The notes under the pieces are model-generated. The model saw only the letters and a list, made by a program, of their open reading frames with translations. It was not told the DNA's origin and made no database searches. This document shows positions 1 to 8,192 of a stretch of DNA of 64,000 nucleotides, one piece after another. Position numbers and translations under genes: made by a program. The stretch spans positions 3,844,001 to 3,908,000 of the forward strand of contig NZ_CP075682.1 of NCBI RefSeq assembly GCF_018603435.1, read 5' to 3'. This DNA comes from Chryseobacterium sp. ZHDP1. Lineage in GTDB: Bacteria > Bacteroidota > Bacteroidia > Flavobacteriales > Weeksellaceae. Positions within the stretch are counted from its first letter, which is position 1, and the number at the start of each line of letters is the position of its first letter.

Positions 1-41
1 AGAGATAAACTGCCGGCTTCTATCCTTCATCTTTCAGCCTT

Positions 42-1028
42 TTAATTTTTTTGTAAAGCTTTTTCAACCTCGTTTCCGCAAAGATCTGTGATGGAAATTC
101 CGTAGATTTTTGCTTGCTGCGGAAGAATACTTGCAGGAGAAAATCCGGGGTTCGTATTCATTTCCAGCATATAAGGAATTCCGTTCATCAGAATATATTC
201 ACTTCTTGAGAAACCACTCATCCCAAGAGAATTGTAGGCTCTTTTTGCAATTTCCTCTACGCGGATTCTTGTTTCATCGTCGATTCTTGCTGGTGTAATT
301 TCCTCAGAAGCTCCTTCGTATTTGGCTTCATAGTCAAAAAATTCGTTGGTAGGAACGATTTCTGTAATTCCCAGAACAATTGTTTCTCCTTTATAATCGA
401 TCACACCCACAGAAACTTCCATTCCGTCAAGAAAACTTTCAATTAATATTTCGTCATCTTCTTTGAAAGCAATTTCAGTGGCAGCAAGGAATTCAGCCTT
501 TTCTTTTACTTTAGAAATCCCCAAAGATGATCCCGACTGATTGGGTTTCACAAAAACAGGCAAGCCAAGAGTTTCTATAATTTCATCAACCTTAATTTCT
601 TCTCCTTTTCTTAGATAAACACTCTTCGCAGAAGGAATTCCGTATTTTGAAAGAACCGCTAAAGTATCTTTTTTATTGAATGTTAAAGCACTCTGATAAA
701 AATCACATCCCGTATATTTCTGTCCGATCGCGTCCCAGTACGCCTGAAGAATTCCGTTTTCGCCCGGTGTTCCGTGGATGATATTGAAGCAGACATCAAA
801 TTTCAATGTTTCATTTTCATGTAAAGTCACAGAAAAATCTCCTTTGTTTACAGGAAATTTCTGCTCATTTTCGCCTAAAAAATACCATTCATCTTTCAGG
901 ATAACTACTTTATATACATCGTAAAGATTTCTGTCTAAAGAATCATAGATTAATTGTCCGCTTTTCAATGATACAACATATTCGTCTGAATAGCCTCCCA
1001 TCACTACGGCAACTTGTTTTTTGCTCAT
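42..1028 (-). CDS. ddl: D-alanine--D-alanine ligase
   Basis: An ATP-grasp enzyme that joins two D-alanines for peptidoglycan synthesis in the cytosol. The 328 residues match the usual length of the family. Visible motifs are HGTPGENG near residue 85, the ATP-grasp loop PVFVKPNQSGSSLG near 157 and the C-terminal metal/substrate segment EMNTNPGFSPAS near 290. The ATG at 1028 lies 23 bases from a TAnnTTTG box on the same strand, which supports this start. The gene is divergent from the PASTA gene, itself a likely cell-wall protein. Family assignment is secure. Confidence 0.96.
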   Translation of the reverse strand: MSKKQVAVVMGGYSDEYVVSLKSGQLIYDSLDRNLYDVYKVVILKDEWYFLGENEQKFPVNKGDFSVTLHENETLKFDVCFNIIHGTPGENGILQAYWDAIGQKYTGCDFYQSALTFNKKDTLAVLSKYGIPSAKSVYLRKGEEIKVDEIIETLGLPVFVKPNQSGSSLGISKVKEKAEFLAATEIAFKEDDEILIESFLDGMEVSVGVIDYKGETIVLGITEIVPTNEFFDYEAKYEGASEEITPARIDDETRIRVEEIAKRAYNSLGMSGFSRSEYILMNGIPYMLEMNTNPGFSPASILPQQAKIYGISITDLCGNEVEKALQKN

Positions 1029-1050
1029 TTTTGTTTAGTATCAGTTAAGG

Positions 1051-1058
1051 CAAATTTA
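1051..1058 (-). promoter_or_regulatory. -7 promoter box of ddl
   Basis: The minus strand reads TAAATTTG, a perfect TAnnTTTG Bacteroidetes -7 element, giving a leader of roughly 17 bases before the ddl ATG. Inferred from sequence only. Confidence 0.6.
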
Positions 1059-1150
1059 ATGATTTTATACAACGCGTAAACGTAAATCCTGAAATTTTAA
1101 AATCAAAAGTGAAATGTGTTAAATTAAAAGCACATTCTAAAATTATTAAT

Positions 1151-1158
1151 TATATTTG
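1151..1158 (+). promoter_or_regulatory. -7 promoter box of the PASTA gene
   Basis: TATATTTG fits TAnnTTTG. It lies inside the longest possible open frame (from 1109) but 25 bases before the ATG at 1184, so it argues for the downstream start. Confidence 0.6.
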
Positions 1159-1183
1159 CTGTCTAATTATAGTCATTTTAAGT

Positions 1184-2293
1184 ATGCTTAAATCACTTTT
1201 CAATTGGAAAGTTTTACTGAACTTAGTCGTAGCCATCGGTGTTTTTGTGGGGTTGGTTTGGCTTACGTTTCGTTGGTTAGAATATCATACCAATCATGGT
1301 CAGGAAATTCCCGTTCCAAATATCGTTAATAAATCTGTACAGGAAGCCATCAAAATATTGGATGATTCGGGATTGGAATATGAAGTGGACAGTTTTAACT
1401 ATGATCCCAAATACAGACCTTTTCAGGTGTTACAGGTGTATCCGGTTCCGGGTTCCCGTGTAAAAGACGGAAGAGCGATCCAGTTAAGAGTAAATCCAAG
1501 AACCTGGGCTAAAGTTGAAGTTCCGGATGTAATCAATAAATATTCAGGTCTTGCTTTCCAGCGTTTGGAACAGGTAGGTCTGAAAGTTGGAGACACCATC
1601 TTCGAGCCAAGCATTCAGAAAGATGCGGTTATCCGAATTTTATATAACGGAAATGAAGTAAAACCAAAAACTAAACTGGCGAGATTCTCTGTGGTGGATG
1701 TAGTTATTGGTTCAGGACCATTACGAAATATAGCGATTCCTAATGTAGTGGGATTAACAGTGAAGGAAGCGAGACAGGTTATTGCGAGAAGTATGTTTGA
1801 AGTGGGTCTTGTGGACCACGAAGACGGAAGCAAAGATGAATCTGATGTTATCTATTATCAGGATCCTGCAGCCGGAGATGTCCGGGATCAGGGAATGCAG
1901 ATTGATCTTTGGGCAAGTAAGAAAACACTGGCTGAATTGAGTGCAAAAATAGAACAGCTGAATTCTACCTACAGAATGAAAGTAGACACTGCTCTGCCTC
2001 CAATCCAGTATCAGGAAATGCCAGTTCGTCAGGAACCGTCACAGGATATTCCTCCGCCGCCTGTAACTCCGAAAAGGGAAACCCCTAAACCGTCTACAGA
2101 TGCAGCAAAAACAGATGCTTCTAAAACCACGGTAAAATCAACGAAACCGGTAACTGAAAATAAACCAAAGACTACTACTTCTAATACAGGTAGTAGTTCT
2201 GGTAATAACCAGCCAGCGAGCAGCAATAAATCTGCAGCAACTCCTGCAAAACCTGCAGAAAAGCCTAAAGCTAAAAAGATGGTTATAGAATAA
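1184..2293 (+). CDS. PASTA domain-containing membrane protein
   Basis: A single-pass membrane protein of 369 residues with about three PASTA repeats outside the membrane. A short N-terminal segment is followed by one hydrophobic helix (about residues 9-28). PASTA-like units begin near EIPVPNIV, VEVPDVIN and IAIPNVVG. The last 100 residues are Pro/Thr/Lys/Ser-rich and probably disordered. PASTA domains bind peptidoglycan or its precursors in other proteins; no kinase or transpeptidase domain is present here, so the role is open. An ATG at 1109 would add 25 residues but precedes the promoter box, so I prefer 1184. It is probably co-transcribed with nothing downstream, because a hairpin follows. 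Confidence 0.9.
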   Translation: MLKSLFNWKVLLNLVVAIGVFVGLVWLTFRWLEYHTNHGQEIPVPNIVNKSVQEAIKILDDSGLEYEVDSFNYDPKYRPFQVLQVYPVPGSRVKDGRAIQLRVNPRTWAKVEVPDVINKYSGLAFQRLEQVGLKVGDTIFEPSIQKDAVIRILYNGNEVKPKTKLARFSVVDVVIGSGPLRNIAIPNVVGLTVKEARQVIARSMFEVGLVDHEDGSKDESDVIYYQDPAAGDVRDQGMQIDLWASKKTLAELSAKIEQLNSTYRMKVDTALPPIQYQEMPVRQEPSQDIPPPPVTPKRETPKPSTDAAKTDASKTTVKSTKPVTENKPKTTTSNTGSSSGNNQPASSNKSAATPAKPAEKPKAKKMVIE

Positions 2294-2317
2294 AACGATA
2301 AATATTATAAAAAATAC

Positions 2318-2349
2318 AGGCTTCAACTTTCATTATGTTGAAGCCTTTT
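2318..2349 (+). terminator. hairpin terminator after the PASTA gene
   Basis: AGGCTTCAAC and GTTGAAGCCT form a perfect 10-bp stem with a 9-base loop, followed by a short T stretch. It separates the PASTA gene from rluD. Confidence 0.65.
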
Positions 2350-2366
2350 GTATAAAAGATAAAACA

Positions 2367-3440
2367 ATGGCAGAAGATAACGAAGATTTTTTGGACGAAG
2401 AATTATTAGATCAGAACAGTATCGATAATCTTGATATTGATGAAGAAAATAAAGGACTGTATGAACACCTTAACATCACGGTAGACAAAAGTCAGGAACC
2501 GTTGAGGATCGACAAGTTTTTATTGATTTTCCGTCAGAATTCTTCCAGAAATAAAATTTCACAGACCTGCAGAGCGGGAAATGTTATTGTGAACGGTGTT
2601 GCGGTAAAACAGAATTATCGCGTAAAACCGGGAGATCAGGTTTCGGTGCTTCTGGCGCACCCTCCACGGGAAAATGTTATCATTCCGCAAAATATTCCCA
2701 TCAATATTGTATACGAAGATGACGATCTTATCGTTGTAGATAAAGATCCGGGAATGGTAGTACACCCGGGATTCGGAAACTGGGACGGCACTTTGGTGAA
2801 TGCTTTGGCGTATCATTTTGAACAGAATGGCGAAAAATCCGATCTTGACAGGGTTGGACTGGTGCACAGAATTGATAAAGACACTTCCGGATTATTGGTG
2901 ATTGCAAAAAATGAATATGCACTGAGCTTTCTGGCAAAACAATTTTTCGACAGAAAAACCAAAAGATTGTATTGGGCATTCGTTTGGGGAAATGTACAGG
3001 ATGATGAAGGCACAATAAGAGGTCATATCGGTCGTCACCCGAAAAACAGGATGCAGATGCATACGTATGAAGACGGAAGCCAGGGAAAGCATGCGGTAAC
3101 GCATTACAAGGTTTTAGAAAGATTTAAATACATGACCTGGGTAGAATGTAAGCTTGAAACCGGAAGAACCCACCAGATCAGAGCGCATTTCAAACATATT
3201 GGTCATACTTTATTCAATGATGAAAGATATGAAGGGCATACCCCTCTCCGTGGAGTGAATCTTCCTAAGTATAAGCAGTTTATAAAAAATGTCTTTGAGA
3301 TTTTACCCAGACATGCGCTTCATGCCCATACTTTAGGATTTATACATCCCACTACCAAGAAGGAATTATATTTTGAAAGCCCAATGCCGAAAGATATGGC
3401 GGATGCTGTAAAAAAATGGAGAAATTATTTAGAAAACTAA
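2367..3440 (+). CDS. rluD: 23S rRNA pseudouridine synthase, RluD family
   Basis: Converts uridines of 23S rRNA (helix 69 in the E. coli enzyme) to pseudouridine. At 357 residues it is slightly longer than E. coli RluD because of an acidic N-terminal tail. An S4 RNA-binding domain follows (about 45-110), then the RsuA/RluA catalytic domain. The catalytic motif HRIDKDTSGLL near residue 170 carries the essential Asp. GRTHQIRAHF near 270 is the other family signature. The exact target positions are inferred from the family. Confidence 0.93.
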   Translation: MAEDNEDFLDEELLDQNSIDNLDIDEENKGLYEHLNITVDKSQEPLRIDKFLLIFRQNSSRNKISQTCRAGNVIVNGVAVKQNYRVKPGDQVSVLLAHPPRENVIIPQNIPINIVYEDDDLIVVDKDPGMVVHPGFGNWDGTLVNALAYHFEQNGEKSDLDRVGLVHRIDKDTSGLLVIAKNEYALSFLAKQFFDRKTKRLYWAFVWGNVQDDEGTIRGHIGRHPKNRMQMHTYEDGSQGKHAVTHYKVLERFKYMTWVECKLETGRTHQIRAHFKHIGHTLFNDERYEGHTPLRGVNLPKYKQFIKNVFEILPRHALHAHTLGFIHPTTKKELYFESPMPKDMADAVKKWRNYLEN

Positions 3441-3460
3441 AAATATATTGAGAATTTTTT

Positions 3461-3468
3461 TATATTTG
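3461..3468 (+). promoter_or_regulatory. -7 promoter box of porP/sprF-like gene
   Basis: TATATTTG fits TAnnTTTG and lies 24 bases before the ATG at 3492. A TTG start at 3474 would sit almost on the transcription start, so the box supports the ATG. Confidence 0.6.
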
Positions 3469-3491
3469 TTGAATTGAAATCAAGATTTGTT

Positions 3492-4442
3492 ATGAGAAAA
3501 CTATATGCTATCGTATGTTTAGCTCTTTTGTCAAATGCATACAAAGCACAAGAAACTTTACCGTACTATCAACAGTATCTTTTAGACGGTGAGTTTTTGT
3601 TCAACCCGGCACAATACGGAAAGACCGACTATGTGCAGCTTAATCTTAACTATCAGCAGCAATTTTCGAAGTTCAGTGAGTCTCCAAACGTTCAGTCGGT
3701 AGGGATTAACGCGAACATTTTTGATAGAGTAGGAGCAGGTTTATCTGTATTCAGAGACAGCAACGGCCCTATTTCTGCAGGTGGTATTACAGCAGGTGCT
3801 TCATATTTTATTCCTCTTAGCAGCGACGGAGACAGAAAAGATCAGTTCTCTTTCGGTACAAGCGTTAGCTTCTACAACATGAATTTTGATTATTCAAAAA
3901 TTAACACACAGGATGCTTCAGATCCATTATTGCAGGGAAGTGAAAGTAATATTTTCATGGCATATGCAAACTTCGGAGCACAGGCTACCTACAGAAATAT
4001 TTTCGCAGGAGTTTCAGTTAACGATATCGCACTTACCAACGATGAAGCGATCGTAAACGGACGTGAGCCTTCTCCAATCAAGTTTTTCTTAAACTTAGGA
4101 TATGACTGGCATGTAGGTGATAACATCTATTTCACACCTTCAGCTTTAATTAACCTGAACACAAACTCTACAAGAACGATTGATTATAACTTAATGGCAA
4201 CGTTCTTTAACGACATCAATGCATTCTCTTTCGGGGTAAGCTACAGATCTGTTCAAAACAGATTCGACAGCCAGCAATTACAAATCGCTCCGGTTGTAAA
4301 AGTAAGATTCAACAAATTCATGATTGGAGCTACTTACAACTTAGGTTTGTCTGATATTCAGGAATATGGAGGAAACAGCTTCATGATCGGGTTAGGATAT
4401 AACTTTGATAACTTCATTAACCACAGAGGTTATAGATATTAA
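3492..4442 (+). CDS. PorP/SprF family outer membrane protein (type IX secretion)
   Basis: PorP/SprF family protein of 316 residues: a signal peptide ending near SNAYKAQ and then an outer-membrane beta-barrel. The family signature is the segment LPYYQQYLLDGEFLFNPA directly after the signal peptide, and the C-terminus reads YNFDNF. Family members are linked to type IX secretion and to gliding/adhesin export in Bacteroidetes, and genomes often carry several paralogues, so the substrate cannot be named. An 18-base in-frame extension to a TTG is possible but unlikely because of the promoter position. The window also has a T9SS client (endonuclease I, 51.6-53.4 kb). Confidence 0.9.
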   Translation: MRKLYAIVCLALLSNAYKAQETLPYYQQYLLDGEFLFNPAQYGKTDYVQLNLNYQQQFSKFSESPNVQSVGINANIFDRVGAGLSVFRDSNGPISAGGITAGASYFIPLSSDGDRKDQFSFGTSVSFYNMNFDYSKINTQDASDPLLQGSESNIFMAYANFGAQATYRNIFAGVSVNDIALTNDEAIVNGREPSPIKFFLNLGYDWHVGDNIYFTPSALINLNTNSTRTIDYNLMATFFNDINAFSFGVSYRSVQNRFDSQQLQIAPVVKVRFNKFMIGATYNLGLSDIQEYGGNSFMIGLGYNFDNFINHRGYRY

Positions 4443-4457
4443 TTGATTTAATTTAAA

Positions 4458-4465
4458 TAAATTTG
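4458..4465 (+). promoter_or_regulatory. -7 promoter box of hemW
   Basis: TAAATTTG fits TAnnTTTG. It sits directly before the hairpin of the upstream gene and would give a start inside the left arm of that hairpin, about 24 bases before the hemW ATG. Confidence 0.5.
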
Positions 4466-4493
4466 AGCTCTGAATTTTTTCAGGGCTTTTTTT
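4466..4493 (+). terminator. terminator after porP/sprF-like gene
   Basis: AGCTCTGA and TCAGGGCT pair around a 6-base loop and are followed by seven T. The T-run touches the hemW ATG, so terminator and hemW leader share the same bases. Confidence 0.7.
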
Positions 4494-5618
4494 ATGATTT
4501 ACATTCACATTCCGTTTTGCAAGCAAAAGTGCTGCTATTGCAATTTCCACTTTTCAACATCTTTAAATTTTAAGGATGAAATGCTGGCTGCGATGAAGAA
4601 AGAAATCTTTCTCCGCAAAGATGAGTTGCAAAACAAAAACTTACAGTCACTGTATTTTGGAGGCGGAACGCCTTCCATTCTTTCGCCGGATGAAATTAAA
4701 TCTTTAATTGATGAGGTATTAAAACATTTTACTTTTGAAAAGGATATTGAAATCACTCTAGAAGCGAATCCCGATGATCTGGATAAGAACTTTCTGAAAG
4801 GACTGTCGGAATCTCCGATAAACAGATTATCAGTCGGAACCCAAAGTTTTTTTGAAGAAGATCTGAAATTAATGAATCGGACACACACTGCAAACGAAGC
4901 CGAAGATTCCATCAAAAGAGCGCAGGATTTTGGTTTTGAAAATTTAAGCATTGATTTAATTTACGGTTCGCCAACTTCCAATCTGGAAATCTGGAAAGAG
5001 AATTTAAATAAAACCATTGCACTTGAAGTTCCGCACATTTCTTCTTATGCTTTAACGGTTGAGCCGAAAACGGCTTTAGAAAACTGGATCTCAAAAGGGA
5101 AAGTAAAAAGCCCGAAGGAAGAAGAACAAAACAGAGAATTTTACTACTTATCGGATTTTCTGAAAGATAATGGTTTTGAGCATTATGAAGTTTCGAATTT
5201 TGCCAAACCCAGATTTTACTCAAGACACAATTCTTCCTACTGGAAATATAAAGAATATCTGGGAATTGGTCCTTCTGCACATTCTTATAACGGTTTTGAT
5301 GTCAGAGGCTGGAATGTCGCGAACAATCAGCAGTATATCAAAAAATTAAACTCAAATCTTCTGGCTAAAGAAGAAGAATTTCTCTCGCAAAACGATCAGT
5401 TTAATGAAATGATTATGATTGGCTTACGAACAATGTGGGGCGTTGATCTGGGAAGCTTAAAGGAGAAATTTAATGATAGCATTTTAGAACATTTTCAGAA
5501 TGAAATCAAATCAAAGCTGGAAGAAGGAATTCTGGTAACAGAAAATAACCACCTTAAAATTCCGGAAAAACACTGGTTTATGGCAGACGGAATTGCTTCG
5601 GATCTGTTCATCGTCTAA
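4494..5618 (+). CDS. hemW: radical SAM heme chaperone HemW
   Basis: HemW-type radical SAM protein (often annotated as oxygen-independent coproporphyrinogen III oxidase). 374 residues, usual length. The N-terminus IHIPFCKQKCCYCNF has the CxxxCxxC cluster-binding motif in the HemW arrangement. GGGTPS near residue 57 binds SAM, and GTQSFFEEDL and DLIYGSP are further family signatures. True HemN enzymes have a longer N-terminus, so the heme-chaperone role is the better guess. Confidence 0.92.
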   Translation: MIYIHIPFCKQKCCYCNFHFSTSLNFKDEMLAAMKKEIFLRKDELQNKNLQSLYFGGGTPSILSPDEIKSLIDEVLKHFTFEKDIEITLEANPDDLDKNFLKGLSESPINRLSVGTQSFFEEDLKLMNRTHTANEAEDSIKRAQDFGFENLSIDLIYGSPTSNLEIWKENLNKTIALEVPHISSYALTVEPKTALENWISKGKVKSPKEEEQNREFYYLSDFLKDNGFEHYEVSNFAKPRFYSRHNSSYWKYKEYLGIGPSAHSYNGFDVRGWNVANNQQYIKKLNSNLLAKEEEFLSQNDQFNEMIMIGLRTMWGVDLGSLKEKFNDSILEHFQNEIKSKLEEGILVTENNHLKIPEKHWFMADGIASDLFIV

Positions 5619-5699
5619 GATGGAAATCTAAAGTCGGGAGTCGGAAGAACGGTTTGTGAAAAACTTGTAACATCCATCTTCTGCATCCAACAATTTCAC

Positions 5700-5707
5700 T
5701 ATTTTTG
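5700..5707 (+). promoter_or_regulatory. -7 promoter box of murI
   Basis: TATTTTTG fits TAnnTTTG and lies 20 bases before the TTG start of murI. It supports initiation at the TTG rather than at an internal codon. Confidence 0.5.
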
Positions 5708-5727
5708 TATAAAATTTCAGCTCAATT

Positions 5728-6558
5728 TTGAAAACTAAAAAGCAGGATTATTCGCATCTTTCCCCGAAGCAGCCTATCGGAATTTTCGATAGCGGAGTGG
5801 GCGGACTTACAGTTGCCAAAGAGATAAAAAGACTTCTTCCGAATGAAGATCTGATCTATTTTGGTGACACCAAACATCTTCCGTATGGTGAAAAATCGAA
5901 GGAAGCGATTATCGAATATTCTACAAAGATCACCAATTTTCTGTTGGAGCAAAACTGTAAAGCGATTGTTATTGCCTGCAATACGGCAACGGCAAATGCG
6001 CTGAATGAAGTGATGCAGTCTGTTGCAGGAAAAGTTCCTGTGATTGACGTAATTAATCCGGTTGCAGAAAAAGTTTCCTATGAAATCCATAATAATGTGG
6101 GTGTCATTGCAACGAAAGCTACTGTGAATTCAGGGTTGTATAAAAAAAGCATCAGAAAGCACAATAAATGGATCAAGGTGGATGAACTGGCAACACCTTT
6201 ATTGGTTCCTGCTATTGAGGAAGGTTTTAAAAATCACCCGATTACGCATGCGATTATCTACAATTACTTAAGCAACAGTAAATTAAAGAATATTGAGACC
6301 TTAATTTTGGGTTGTACGCATTATCCGTTGCTGATTGATGAAATCAAGCAATATTACGGAAATCGTGTCCGAGTAATTGATTCTCCGAATATTGTGGCGA
6401 ACCACCTGAAGATTATCCTCGATAAATATCATCTGCTGAATGAGCAGAATCTGAAACCGAATTACCATTTCTATCTTTCGGATTTAACGAAAAACTTCGA
6501 AAAAATCTCGAAGAAATTCTTCGGAAAAACCATCGATTTAGAATTAAAAGTATTATAA
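5728..6558 (+). CDS. murI: glutamate racemase (TTG start)
   Basis: Interconverts L- and D-glutamate for peptidoglycan. 276 residues. Catalytic cysteines are visible in ACNTATANA near residue 74 and in LILGCTHYPLL near 194. GIFDSGVGGLTV near the N-terminus and FGDTKHLPYG near 47 are family signatures. There is no ATG upstream of the conserved core; the TTG at 5728 gives a normal N-terminal tail and matches the promoter. Together with ddl it gives two peptidoglycan D-amino-acid enzymes in the first 7 kb. Confidence 0.93.
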   Translation: MKTKKQDYSHLSPKQPIGIFDSGVGGLTVAKEIKRLLPNEDLIYFGDTKHLPYGEKSKEAIIEYSTKITNFLLEQNCKAIVIACNTATANALNEVMQSVAGKVPVIDVINPVAEKVSYEIHNNVGVIATKATVNSGLYKKSIRKHNKWIKVDELATPLLVPAIEEGFKNHPITHAIIYNYLSNSKLKNIETLILGCTHYPLLIDEIKQYYGNRVRVIDSPNIVANHLKIILDKYHLLNEQNLKPNYHFYLSDLTKNFEKISKKFFGKTIDLELKVL

Positions 6559-6563
6559 AAAAC

Positions 6564-6595
6564 AAAAGCTGTCTCCATCTGAAACAGCTTTTTCT
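6564..6595 (+). terminator. terminator after murI
   Basis: AAAAGCTGT and AACAGCTTTT form a stem followed by T residues, right after the murI stop. Confidence 0.7.
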
Positions 6596-6767
6596 ATATA
6601 AGATTCTTTAACGCAAAGATTTATTTTTCAAAGTTTATTTTTAGTGAGCTAAGAATTAATCAATTGAAAATTGATTTTATAAAGCATACTTCATAAGCGA
6701 CTTTGTCGCCACTCTTTGCTCTCTTAAATAATTTTGGGGATTATATTAATCTTTGCATTTAAATAAA

Positions 6768-7367
6768 TTAAATTTCCAAAATTACTTGCTGTCTTTCCAG
6801 TCTTCTTTTCGGGGTACGAACCGGCTGGTTTTTATCTTCTTCAGACTTTACGCCAATCACTACGGCAAAAACACTTTCGTATTTTTCGTTCTTCAAAATA
6901 GCATCATACTTTTCAGTTTCAATTCCTTCCATCGGAGTAGAATCTATTCCCATATCTGCGCACGCAGAAAGCAAAACGCCCAATGAAAGATAAACCTGAT
7001 GTTTCAGCCACGATCTGATCTCCGCTTCTCCTTTCGGTTTTACAAAAGTTTTATAGTAAGTTACCGAACCTTCCGGAAGATGTTCTTCAATCTGCTTTTC
7101 AAAATCTGCAGGGTTTTTAAGTGCCTGAAAAACGATAAGTTGACTTCCGTCCAATACTTTTTCTTTGTTAAAATAAGAGGCTTCGGCAAGCTTTGCTTTT
7201 GTTTCCGGTTCCGATACAAATACAAAATTCCATGGCTGACTGTTAATGGAAGATGGACTTAAATGCAGAATTTCTTTAAGCTGCTGAATCTGCTCTTCAC
7301 TTATTGTACCTTGAGGATTATACTTTTTTACGGTATATCTCGATTTCATTTTTTCTAAAAAGCTCAT
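6768..7367 (-). CDS. nitroreductase family protein
   Basis: FMN-dependent NAD(P)H nitroreductase-type oxidoreductase of 199 residues. RYTVKKY near residue 10 and SPSSINSQPWNFVFV near 36 are FMN-binding signatures of the NfsB-like family. The physiological substrate is unknown. It is divergent from an HxlR-type regulator 79 bp away, a common pairing in which the regulator responds to an electrophile or quinone. That regulation is inferred from the arrangement. Confidence 0.9.
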   Translation of the reverse strand: MSFLEKMKSRYTVKKYNPQGTISEEQIQQLKEILHLSPSSINSQPWNFVFVSEPETKAKLAEASYFNKEKVLDGSQLIVFQALKNPADFEKQIEEHLPEGSVTYYKTFVKPKGEAEIRSWLKHQVYLSLGVLLSACADMGIDSTPMEGIETEKYDAILKNEKYESVFAVVIGVKSEEDKNQPVRTPKRRLERQQVILEI

Positions 7368-7395
7368 AATTTTTATACTATATTTTTTATAGTTA

Positions 7396-7403
7396 CAAAA
7401 TTA
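7396..7403 (-). promoter_or_regulatory. -7 promoter box of nitroreductase gene
   Basis: The minus strand reads TAATTTTG (TAnnTTTG), 28 bases before the nitroreductase ATG, in the shared 79-bp divergent region. Confidence 0.5.
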
Positions 7404-7415
7404 ATGTATGTTTGA

Positions 7416-7423
7416 TATATTTG
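7416..7423 (+). promoter_or_regulatory. -7 promoter box of hxlR-type gene
   Basis: TATATTTG fits TAnnTTTG, 23 bases before the regulator ATG. The two divergent -7 boxes are only 12 bp apart, so one bound regulator could affect both. Confidence 0.55.
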
Positions 7424-7446
7424 CAATAACGGTCTAAAATGATAGT

Positions 7447-7806
7447 ATGAAAAAAATGTATTCCATAGATAATAAAGAATATCCTTGCTGTACAACAGTT
7501 ACCATGAGATTTATCGGCGGAAAATGGAAAGCGGTTATTTTGTTTTATCTGATTGATGGAGCAAAAAGATACAACGAGCTAAGAAAATTAATTCCCACAA
7601 TTACAGAAAGAACGTTAAGTTTACAGTTGAAACAGCTTGAAGAAGATCATATTATCGACAGAAAAGTGTATACAGAAAAGCCGCCTTTAATGGTAGAATA
7701 CACCTTAACGGATTTCGGGAAAACGCTGCTTCCTCTTTTAAAAGAAATTGCAAAATGGGGCGAAAGTGCGGTACAAAATTCCAGCAAAGTAGAAATTGTG
7801 AACTAA
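7447..7806 (+). CDS. HxlR-family winged-helix regulator
   Basis: 119-residue MarR-like regulator of the HxlR type. Near the N-terminus it has the family cysteine pair (CCTTVTMRFIGGKWKAVIL), a possible redox or electrophile sensor. The HTH follows in RYNELRKLIPTITERTLSLQL, and the wing runs near DRKVYTEKPPLMVEY. It probably controls the divergent nitroreductase. Its stop overlaps by a few bases with the convergent gene at 7803. Confidence 0.9.
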   Translation: MKKMYSIDNKEYPCCTTVTMRFIGGKWKAVILFYLIDGAKRYNELRKLIPTITERTLSLQLKQLEEDHIIDRKVYTEKPPLMVEYTLTDFGKTLLPLLKEIAKWGESAVQNSSKVEIVN

Positions 7807-8192
7807 TGAAAAAAATAAGCTAATACAGCTATTGGCAAACATAAGCTCAACATCATATAGGTAAAGTAAAAAAGCCTGTCATTATCATAATCAAATGAAG
7901 AAAATCTGGGAGCATCAATTGGATCTCTTTCGTTGTATTTTCTAAAAATATTTAAACTGAAATGCAAAAGAATAAATTGATATATAGGGCAGAATAAGAA
8001 TAGATAAAAGTTTGGCTTATTCTGCGGTGTATCTGTTATTAGTAAAGCTATTATGCCTAAAATTGATAAAGCAATACAAATTCTAAAGATTATTTTATAA
8101 GATGTGAATTTGAAAAAAAGGCTTCTGAAAAATAAAAATAAAAAAGGTATAAATAGAAGCCCAATTATAAGAGCCAAGAAATCAGGCTTCAT
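7803..8192 (-). CDS. small membrane protein of unknown function
   Basis: About 129 residues with four hydrophobic stretches (near residues 4-22, 34-52, 61-78 and 110-127) and no recognised domain. It overlaps the 3-prime end of rsmD by about 11 bases, so it is probably translated with rsmD. An ATG at 8207 would add five residues and lengthen the overlap. Base composition resembles the neighbouring chromosome. No function can be assigned. Confidence 0.6.
   Translation of the reverse strand: MKPDFLALIIGLLFIPFLFLFFRSLFFKFTSYKIIFRICIALSILGIIALLITDTPQNKPNFYLFLFCPIYQFILLHFSLNIFRKYNERDPIDAPRFSSFDYDNDRLFYFTYMMLSLCLPIAVLAYFFH

Noticed and set aside
1109..1183. Upstream extension of the PASTA protein to the ATG at 1109
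   Set aside because: The promoter box at 1151 lies inside it, and the extra residues would place a second hydrophobic stretch before the membrane helix.
6600..6767. Region between murI and the nitroreductase gene as a possible small gene or RNA
   Set aside because: Only AT-rich repeat-like sequence and a short palindrome (AATCAATTgaAAATTGATT); no frame or promoter.
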